From: CAVXGU01 sp963761615
GTDB lineage: Bacteria > Acidobacteriota > Vicinamibacteria > Vicinamibacterales > CAVVIG01
Assembly: GCA_963761615.1 (NCBI GenBank)
Contig: CAVXGU010000003.1
Location: 2,232,001 to 2,296,000, forward strand
Length of the DNA: 64,000 nucleotides
Reading direction: 5' to 3'
Below, piece by piece: positions 24,022 through 31,426 of this stretch. Position numbers and translations under genes: made by a program. Positions within the stretch are counted from its first letter, which is position 1. Each line of letters begins with the position of its first letter. The notes under the pieces were generated by a model. It was not told the origin of the DNA and ran no database searches. It worked only from the letters and a program-made list of their open reading frames with translations.

Positions 24022-25167
24022 ATGGCGACGAACACGCCGCCCAGCTTCTTCCGGACCCTGCGGGACGACATCATGGTCGTCTACCGGGACGTTCGCAGGC
24101 GCGGCGCCCGGCGCACCGTCGGGGACACCCTCGCCACCATCGAACGCTTCTACCTGAGCGAGGAGGATCGCCGGCGGCTGACGCGCATGCGCCCGATCCG
24201 GCGGTTCACCCGCCGCGCCTGGTGGTTCCTCGAAAGCCTCCTCTTGAAACTGACGCCGGCCCGCCGCGTCCTGCTCGCCGCGGGACTGGCGTACCTGCTC
24301 ATGGGCGTCATCCACCTCGACGTCGGCGACGTGCACATCCGGCCCCTCGCGCCGGCGCTGGTCGGCGATCTGCTGCTCCTCATCGTTCTGGCGCTCGAGC
24401 TCAAAGACAAGGTCACTGCGCGCGACGAGCTCGAGGCGGGCCGTCAGGTGCAGCGTGCCCTCACGCCTGGCGAGAACCCCGGCGTGCCCGGGTGGGACAT
24501 CTGGCTCTACACACGCCCGGCCAACGACGTGGGCGGCGACCTGATCGACCACCTGCCGATCGACGGACGGATCCATGCGGTGGCCCTGGGTGACGTCACG
24601 GGCAAGGCCTTGCCGGCCGCGCTGCTGTCGGTCAAGCTCCAGGCCACGCTGCGCGCGCTCGGCCCGCACTTCGACGATCTCGGCAAGCTGGCGTCGGACG
24701 TGAACCGCATCCTCTACCGCGACGGTCTGCCGTCCCGCTTCGCGTCGCTCGTGTACCTCCTCGTCGACGCCGACTCGGGCCACGTGCGCGTGCTGAACGC
24801 CGGGCACATGCCTCCGCTCGTCGTGCGGGGCGCGGCAGTCACCGCGATGCCGTTCGGCTCGATGGTCCTGGGGATCGTGCCCGATGCCGCATTCGCCGAG
24901 CAGGCGGTCGAGCTGGGACCGGGCGACGAGCTCGTCGTCTACTCCGACGGGGTCAGCGAGGCGATGAACGAGGCGGGAAGCTTCTTCGGCGAGGAAGGCC
25001 TTCTCGCCGCCCTCGCGCAGACCACCGGCCAGCCGGCCCGCGTGGTGGGGGCGCGCATCCTCGAAGCCGTGGACCGCTTCGTCGGCGACGCGCCCGTCCA
25101 CGACGACATCTCGCTGATGGTCCTGCGCCGGCTGCGCGACGGACGCGCGGCCAGCCTCTCGAACTGA
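24022..25167 (+). CDS. PP2C (RsbU/SpoIIE-type) serine phosphatase with short membrane region
   Basis: This 381-aa protein has a basic N-terminus, two membrane segments at about 92-140 (ARRVLLAAGLAYLLMGVIHL, LVGDLLLLIVLALEL) and a SpoIIE phosphatase domain. The domain shows VGGDLIDHLP, LGDVTGKALPAALLS, LNAGHMPPL, YSDGVSEAMNE and HDDISLMVL, so all metal ligands are present. It is probably the second gene of an operon with the preceding phosphatase. Two paralogues with different sensor regions suggest two inputs feeding one STAS target. Confidence 0.9.
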   Translation: MATNTPPSFFRTLRDDIMVVYRDVRRRGARRTVGDTLATIERFYLSEEDRRRLTRMRPIRRFTRRAWWFLESLLLKLTPARRVLLAAGLAYLLMGVIHLDVGDVHIRPLAPALVGDLLLLIVLALELKDKVTARDELEAGRQVQRALTPGENPGVPGWDIWLYTRPANDVGGDLIDHLPIDGRIHAVALGDVTGKALPAALLSVKLQATLRALGPHFDDLGKLASDVNRILYRDGLPSRFASLVYLLVDADSGHVRVLNAGHMPPLVVRGAAVTAMPFGSMVLGIVPDAAFAEQAVELGPGDELVVYSDGVSEAMNEAGSFFGEEGLLAALAQTTGQPARVVGARILEAVDRFVGDAPVHDDISLMVLRRLRDGRAASLSN

Positions 25168-25258
25168 AGCGGTACCCCACGCACGGGTCGGTGACGCGGT
25201 CGTGCGTGTTGCCGGAGCGAACGACGGAAACGGGCGGACGCCGGGCGCCCAGGCGCTC

Positions 25259-25276
25259 GTATGACGCACGTCATAC
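25259..25276. promoter_or_regulatory. CRP/FNR-type palindrome GTATGACG-CA-CGTCATAC
   Basis: This perfect 8-2-8 inverted repeat contains TGAC-N4-GTCA, the core of FNR/DNR-type sites (TTGAC-N4-GTCAA). A -10-like GATACT lies at 25297-25302. If transcription starts about 7 nt beyond it (25309), the dyad centre is at -41.5, the position of a class II activator. It is 143-160 bp upstream of the hemerythrin-radical SAM gene. Confidence 0.62.
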
Positions 25277-25418
25277 CCACGGCCGTCCAGGATCGCGATA
25301 CTTGGCGAGTCGAGATGCCTCGACAGCGTGCCGCGAGAAGGACGTGCCGACGAGCACGACGAGGCGCCACCTTTCCGCGCTTTCCCGCCGTACGCCCGGC
25401 GACGCACTGGAGGTCCCG

Positions 25419-27140
25419 ATGGGCGAGCGCCTGAACACTGCGATCGGCGACGAAGCCCTCGACGTCCGACACCCCGCCGTCGACGGCGGGCCCGAGGAGC
25501 GCTGGTCGATCGATCGGCTCATCGACCACATCGTCGACACGCACCACGCCTACGTGCGGGCGGCCATGCCGGTCATCGCCTCGCACCTGGACGAGATCGG
25601 CGGGCCGGATCGGGCGCACCAGCCAGAGCTTGCGCTGGCGGCGGTGTCCTTTGGCCAGTTGCGCAGTCAACTGGAAAGACACCTCATGAAGGAAGAGCGC
25701 CTGCTCTTCCCCTACATCCGCGATCTCGCCGAGCGCGCCGGCTCCTGCAGACTCGAGCCGAGCCCGTTCGGCACCATCGAGAACCCGATCCGCATGATGG
25801 AGCGGGAGCATCTGGAGGCGGCCGAGACGCTGGCGAGGATCCGGAGCCTGACCCGCGGCTGCGCGCTGCCCGCGGACGGCGCGACGGCCTGCGGCGTCTG
25901 CATGGCCGAGCTGGACGAATTCGAGGCAGACCTGCGGCGCCACGTGCACCTCGAGAACGACGTGCTGTTTCCGCGGGCCGTCGAGCTGGAACACCGGGCT
26001 GCGAGCTGGGTCGGGCGGCGCACCGCACACCGGGTGGCTATGATGGAGGGGATGGAACGCGCCTTCGTGTACGAGGAACGGCCGCAGCGCGTGTACTGGG
26101 AAATCACGCGCGCCTGCGACCTGGCGTGCCGTCACTGCCGGGCGGAGGCGGTGCCGGATCCGAACCCCGCCGAGCTCACGACCGCCCAGGGACGGCAGCT
26201 ACTCGAGCGGGTCGCGGCGTTCGGCGATCCGCTCCCGCACATCGTCCTCACCGGGGGCGATCCGCTGAAGCGCCAGGACCTCTTCGCCCTCATCGCGATG
26301 GCGCGCGGACTCGGACTCGGCGTCTCGGTCGCCCCGAGCGCGACGCCGCTCCTGACCGCGGAGTCGCTGCGCCAGCTCAAGGTGGCCGGCGTGGAGGCCA
26401 TCTCGCTCAGCCTCGACGGATCCACGGCCGCCAGCCACGACGCCATCCGCGGCATCCCGGGCACCTACGAACGGACGCTGGGCGCCGCCCGCGTCGCACG
26501 CGAGGTCGGCCTGCCTTTCCAGGTGAACACCCTCGTCTGCGCGGAGACCCTCGACGAGCTCCCGGCCGTCTACGAGCACGTGATCGAAATGGGTGCGGCG
26601 CGCTGGAGCCTGTTCTTCCTCGTGTCGGTCGGGCGCGGCCAGGTGCTGCAGCCCGTCTCCTCCGAGCGGACGGAGGCCCTGCTCGGCTGGGTCGCGACGC
26701 TCTCGAGGCCGCCGCGGCGCGGCGGCGTGGTGGTGACCACCACCGAGGCGCCGCACCTGCGGCGGGTGGCGCTGGAGCAGCGGAAGGCAGCACGCGAGGC
26801 GGGCGCGCTCCCCGGACCGACGGCCGGCGCCCCGACCCACTCCGCTGCCGGCATCCGCGACGGCAACGGCATCGTCTTCGTCTCGCACACCGGCGAGATC
26901 TGCCCGTCTGGATTCCTGGAGCTGCCCGCCGGCAACGTGCTGCGCGACGATCTCGTGGAGGTGTATCGCACGTCGGCGCTCTTCCGGGAACTGCGTGACC
27001 CGGGCGCCTTCGGCGGAAGGTGCGGGCGCTGCGAGTACCACTGGATCTGCGGGGGGTCGCGCTCGCGGGCGTTCTCGGCCACCGGCGATCCGCTCGCCGA
27101 AGATCCTCTCTGCCAGCACGAACCGCCGCCGGCCTCGTAG
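25419..27140 (+). CDS. Hemerythrin-like (RIC/YtfE-type) and radical SAM/SPASM fusion
   Basis: This is a 573-aa frame with two parts. Residues about 30-200 form the di-iron helical bundle of the RIC/ScdA/YtfE repair proteins (HIVDTHHAYVR, ERHLMKEERLLFPYI, EREHLEAAETL, HVHLENDVLFPRAV), without the usual N-terminal CC domain. Residues about 215-573 are a radical SAM enzyme: ACDLACRHCRAEA (CX3CX2C cluster), VLTGGDPLKRQDL, and a C-terminal SPASM-type Cys block (CGRCEYHWICGG, then PLCQHE). This half resembles TIGR04053/heme-d1-type radical SAM proteins. The ATG at 25419 follows GGAGG. A TGA in the next frame overlaps an internal ATG near 26040, so two coupled genes joined by a sequence error remain possible. 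The palindromic site upstream suggests NO or low-oxygen control. Confidence 0.82.
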   Translation: MGERLNTAIGDEALDVRHPAVDGGPEERWSIDRLIDHIVDTHHAYVRAAMPVIASHLDEIGGPDRAHQPELALAAVSFGQLRSQLERHLMKEERLLFPYIRDLAERAGSCRLEPSPFGTIENPIRMMEREHLEAAETLARIRSLTRGCALPADGATACGVCMAELDEFEADLRRHVHLENDVLFPRAVELEHRAASWVGRRTAHRVAMMEGMERAFVYEERPQRVYWEITRACDLACRHCRAEAVPDPNPAELTTAQGRQLLERVAAFGDPLPHIVLTGGDPLKRQDLFALIAMARGLGLGVSVAPSATPLLTAESLRQLKVAGVEAISLSLDGSTAASHDAIRGIPGTYERTLGAARVAREVGLPFQVNTLVCAETLDELPAVYEHVIEMGAARWSLFFLVSVGRGQVLQPVSSERTEALLGWVATLSRPPRRGGVVVTTTEAPHLRRVALEQRKAAREAGALPGPTAGAPTHSAAGIRDGNGIVFVSHTGEICPSGFLELPAGNVLRDDLVEVYRTSALFRELRDPGAFGGRCGRCEYHWICGGSRSRAFSATGDPLAEDPLCQHEPPPAS

Positions 27141-27150
27141 GCGGCGAGGG

Positions 27151-27855
27151 CTACGACAGCGCCGCTGCTTCGAGGGTGGCCCGATCGACGACGAGGAAGC
27201 CGTCCTTGTCGGTCCGCAGGACGCTCTCCTTGCCCCACCGACTCATGATGCGGATGGAGGTTTCGATCGTCGTGCCGATCATGTCCGCCAGCTCCTGCCG
27301 GGACAGCGCGATCGGGATGAACAGGCCTTGCGGGCGCGGCTGGCCCATGTCGCCGGCCAGCTTGAGAAAGAAGCGCGCGAAGCGGCCTTCCGTGCGTCCG
27401 CCCGATACCTCACAGAGACGATCGGTCAAGTCGTCGATCTGGTGCATCAGCCCCAGGAGGAGACCCTGCATCATCGTCGGACGACTCTGAAGGAGCGCGA
27501 AGAACGCCTGCCGCGGGACCAGCAGGCAGGTGGTCGGCGCGATCGCGACGGCGTGTGCCGGGTACGGACGCGATTCGTAGACGGCTGCGGCGCCGACCGC
27601 GTCGCCGGGTCCGAAGATCTCGAGAATGAGGTCCCGCCCGCACGCGCTCGTCTTGAAGACCTTCACGCGGCCGGTCACGACGGCATGCAGACAGTCGGAC
27701 GGATCGCCTTCACGAAAGAGGAAGGCCGCCCGGTCGAACGTGCGCTCCCGCGCAATCGCGCCCAACTCCCGTCGGTCGGCGGGCGCGAGACGTCGGAACA
27801 ACGGGCTCGCACAGAGCACGTCGTCCAGATCGTCCCGGCAGGGCGCGGACATCAT
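27151..27855 (-). CDS. Crp/Fnr family transcriptional regulator
   Basis: This 234-aa regulator has a cyclic-nucleotide-binding fold (FLFREGDPSDCLHAVVTGRVKVFK, FGPGDAVG) and a C-terminal winged helix. The recognition helix region reads LSRQELADMIGTTIETSIRIM. The E-x3-R pair that contacts TGA half sites in this family is kept (E-T-S-I-R). No N-terminal FNR-type cysteine cluster is visible, so it is closer to DNR/NnrR-type sensors. It converges on the hemerythrin-radical SAM gene (10-bp gap), whose promoter carries a matching palindrome. It is probably cotranscribed with the Cys-rich gene 39 bp upstream. Confidence 0.9.
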   Translation of the reverse strand: MMSAPCRDDLDDVLCASPLFRRLAPADRRELGAIARERTFDRAAFLFREGDPSDCLHAVVTGRVKVFKTSACGRDLILEIFGPGDAVGAAAVYESRPYPAHAVAIAPTTCLLVPRQAFFALLQSRPTMMQGLLLGLMHQIDDLTDRLCEVSGGRTEGRFARFFLKLAGDMGQPRPQGLFIPIALSRQELADMIGTTIETSIRIMSRWGKESVLRTDKDGFLVVDRATLEAAALS

Positions 27856-27894
27856 CGCCGTCGTCCATCCGGCCTTCCGTCGCGCCCGTCCCCC

Positions 27895-28206
27895 CTAGCG
27901 CCAGCCCTCGAGGCGATTCTCCTCGCGCGCGTAGAGCTTCGCCCACTGGGCGCCGCACTGCTTGTGATACTCCGTGCCGGCCCGGAGCAGCGGCTGCAGG
28001 CAGATCTCGCCCGCGGTCGAACATCCGGACTCGAGACACGGGTCCGCTGACCCGCACTTGTCCGTGTACTCCTTCTCGATCGCGGCGCACGCGTCGAGAA
28101 ACCGACGCCTGGGCTCGGGCGCGAGCGTCGTGGCGAGCGCGTGCTTCGTCAGTCGTCCTTCCGCCGCCAACGTCTGGAGCTGCGATTTCTCGGTGGTTGT
28201 CTCCAT
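27895..28206 (-). CDS. Small six-cysteine protein, unknown function
   Basis: This 103-aa cytosolic protein has no signal or membrane segment. Six cysteines lie in residues about 40-85 (DAC, DKC, DPC, SGC, EIC, KQC) within a mainly helical, charged sequence; the ends are LxxLAAEGRLTKHALA and AKLYAREENRLEGW. GGAGGAG lies eight nt before the ATG at 28206. The spacing of cysteines could bind a metal cluster or zinc, or form disulfides; I recognise no family. It is upstream of the Crp/Fnr gene on the same strand, so it may belong to the same redox response. Confidence 0.7.
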   Translation of the reverse strand: METTTEKSQLQTLAAEGRLTKHALATTLAPEPRRRFLDACAAIEKEYTDKCGSADPCLESGCSTAGEICLQPLLRAGTEYHKQCGAQWAKLYAREENRLEGWR

Positions 28207-28382
28207 GTGTCATCTCCTCCACGGTCTTGCCGCCGGCACTCCTCGTCGGCCCGCACACACACCAGGCATGCAAGCACGGTTCCTCGCGCCGCCGGAGGTG
28301 CAGGCTCCTCGACTGCAACGGGATGTCTTGCGGAATCGGGCTTGCAACCATCGCGGCCATTGCAGTTCGCAAGGAGGCATCT

Positions 28383-28859
28383 ATGAAGAAGCTGCTCGGC
28401 GTAGTGGTGGCAATCGTCGCCCTGTTTCTGCTCGGCACCCATCCGGCGTGGGCGCAGGCTCAGAAGCCGATGGAGTTCACCGTCACGGTCACTGGCCACG
28501 GCGGCGTGGTCAGCGGATCCCCCTCCGACCACTTCATCTCGTTCAGTGGCCCGGTCGAGATCCCTGGTGTGGGACTCAAACCCGGAACGTACGTGTTCCA
28601 GATGGTGGAACCGTCGATCGTGCGCGTCCTGAGCCAGGATCGCTCCACGGTGTATGCGACCTTCTTCACCACTCCGGTGCGGAGGGGCGTTGCGAGCGAC
28701 AAGGAGCAGATGACGCTCGAGCAGACATCTGCCGATGGCCCGGCGCGGATCGGTGCGTGGTATCTGGCCAACGAGTCCGACGGCGTGGCGCCCGTCTACA
28801 CCAGAGAAGCCACCACGGCAGCGCCGGAAGAGATCCCGGTGCCCCAACCCATCGGCTAG
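28383..28859 (+). CDS. Secreted protein of unknown function
   Basis: This 158-aa protein has a clean signal peptide (MKKLLGVVVAIVALFLLGTHPAWAQ). The mature part is beta-rich: FISFSGPVEIPGVGLKPGTYVFQM, then VYATFFTTPVRR and IGAWYLANE. The VGLxPGTYVFxxV pattern occurs in acidobacterial secreted proteins that I know only as hypothetical or DUF2911-like. AAGGAGG precedes the ATG. Two strong hairpins follow the stop codon, so it is probably a single-gene unit. Confidence 0.75.
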   Translation: MKKLLGVVVAIVALFLLGTHPAWAQAQKPMEFTVTVTGHGGVVSGSPSDHFISFSGPVEIPGVGLKPGTYVFQMVEPSIVRVLSQDRSTVYATFFTTPVRRGVASDKEQMTLEQTSADGPARIGAWYLANESDGVAPVYTREATTAAPEEIPVPQPIG

Positions 28860-28871
28860 CCCGGTACGGCT

Positions 28872-28895
28872 GGCGCGGCCCAGCGGGGCCGCGCC
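28872..28895 (+). terminator. Hairpin 1 after secreted-protein gene
   Basis: A 10-bp perfect stem (GGCGCGGCCC / GGGCCGCGCC) with a 4-nt loop starts 12 nt after the stop. There is no T-run. It is probably a terminator, acting with the second hairpin. Confidence 0.5.
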
Positions 28896-28926
28896 GGCCG
28901 CTCGACACCTGACCCGGCCGCCGACT

Positions 28927-28958
28927 GCGAGCAGCACGCTCCCCCGCGTGCTGCTCGC
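28927..28958 (+). terminator. Hairpin 2 after secreted-protein gene
   Basis: A 13-bp perfect stem (GCGAGCAGCACGC / GCGTGCTGCTCGC) with a 6-nt C-rich loop is followed by TTCG. The remaining part of the gap up to 29259 holds no gene that I can support. Confidence 0.55.
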
Positions 28959-29259
28959 TTCGTCGATCCCCCCAGTGGCCGGGTGATCCCTCTCCGACAC
29001 CTCCTCGTCAGACCGCTCGAGCCCTGGAAATTTCCGCGATCCCGCGCGTATTCTTCCCCGCTGATCGCCAAGACAGTGTCTCGCACGTGCAACGATTGCA
29101 ACGAGATGCCGACATCTCCCTCCGAGGCGAAAGGGCGCCGGTTTCGCGGATCACGACTTCCCGGCAGCGCCGCGCCGCGTTTCCAGCCGGACGCGGCGCC
29201 CTCAGGCCTTCCGACGAGCGTGCGGCGTGGTTCTTGCAGCCCGAGCTGCCGAGGTTACG

Positions 29260-29943
<684 letters not shown>

Positions 29944-31365
29944 CAGCCTGCGCGCCCGCCTGACACTCTGGTATCTGCTGACGCTGGGCGTGACGCTGTC
30001 GCTCTTTGCGGGCGGCCTGGTGCTGCTGCGCGCCCGCTCGACGTTCGACTCGATCGACGAGGCCCTGGCCCTGCGCGCCCACCAGCTGTCCGGCAGCCTG
30101 CTGCCCGATCTCCTCGGCCCGGACGTCGAACGGGCCCTTGCCGCCGACCCGAGGGCCACCATGGATTCCCTGGTCGTCCGGACCGCCGCAGGCGTCCCCA
30201 TCTTCCGGTCCGCGACATTCCCGGACCTCGGCGACGCCGCCGAAGCCGAAGCCCGGAACGCCGCCAGAGCCGGTCGCGGCGATTCTCACGCTCCGCGATC
30301 GCGGCGGACGCGCCTACCGCATCGTCACGCTCAGCGTCGCACGTCAGGGCGCGACCCCGGTCATCCTGCAGCTGGCCGAAACCCGGAGCACGGCCACGGC
30401 GCCGCTGGGACAGCTCGCGCTCCTGCTCGGCGTCACGATCCTCTTCGTGCTGGCCGTCGCCGGCTGGGGCAGCAACTACACGGTCGGACGGGCGCTGGCG
30501 CCGGTCGACTCGATCGTGTCGCGCGTCCAGCACATTCAAGCGCACCGGCTCGGCGCGCGCCTGGACGTCCGCGCGGACAATCAGGAGCTCGACCGCCTGA
30601 TCACCACGCTGAATGCGATGCTCGACCGCCTCGAGGCGTCGATGTCGAGCGCACGGCGCTTCGCCGCTGATGCGTCCCACGAGCTGCAGACGCCGATTGC
30701 CGCCATCCGCGGCACCCTCGACATGTGCCTGCGTGTCGACTGCTCCCTGGAGGAGTGGCGCGGCACGGCCGTGGACCTGCTCGAGGACCTGGACCGCCTG
30801 TCCGAGCTGGTCCGCGATCTGCGGTTGATCGCGCTCGCCGAAAGCGGGCACCTCCTCGACGCGCGCGAGCCCGTCCCCCTGGCCGATCTCGTCCAGGACT
30901 GCCGCGACACGGCGGAAGTGATCGCCGAGGCCTACCAGGTCCAGGTGTCGGCGGGTCAGATCGAGCCCGTGATGGTCACCGGCAGCAGCCCGCACCTGCG
31001 CCGCGTGGTCCTCAACCTGCTGCAGAACGCCATCCGCTATTCGTCGCCGGGCGCCTCGGTTCTGGTCTCGGTCGGGCGCACCGACGGACTGGCAACGCTG
31101 GTCGTCAGCGACACCGGCTGCGGAATCGCCCCTGCGGACCTCCCGCACATCTTCGAACCGTTCTACCGCGCCGATCCCGCCCGCTCGCGCGACACGGGCG
31201 GCAGCGGGCTCGGGCTGGCGATCGTCGATCAGATCGTCCGGGCGCACGGAGGGCGGGTCGACGTTCAGAGCGCGCCCGACAAGGGCTCCACGTTCTCGGT
31301 GTGGCTGCCGGTGGCCGAGCCGCCCGCCTCGTCCGCGAATGGCCAGGAAGGCATCACCGCGTAGG

Positions 31366-31416
31366 CCGCGGCGGTCGTCGGCTCGGCACGCTTCGACGAA
31401 CCGACGACTGCCGCGG
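31366..31416. terminator. Bidirectional hairpin between convergent genes
   Basis: CCGCGGCGGTCGTCGG (31366-31381) pairs with CCGACGACTGCCGCGG (31401-31416) with one G-T mismatch, around a 19-nt loop. It fills most of the 62-bp gap between the histidine kinase and the MtrB-like porin gene, which converge here. Confidence 0.6.
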
Positions 31417-31426
31417 ACCTGCGGGC

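Noticed and set aside
25191..25418. Upstream extension of the hemerythrin-radical SAM frame
   Set aside because: The extra 76 codons cover the palindromic operator and -10 element, and GGAGG precedes the ATG at 25419.
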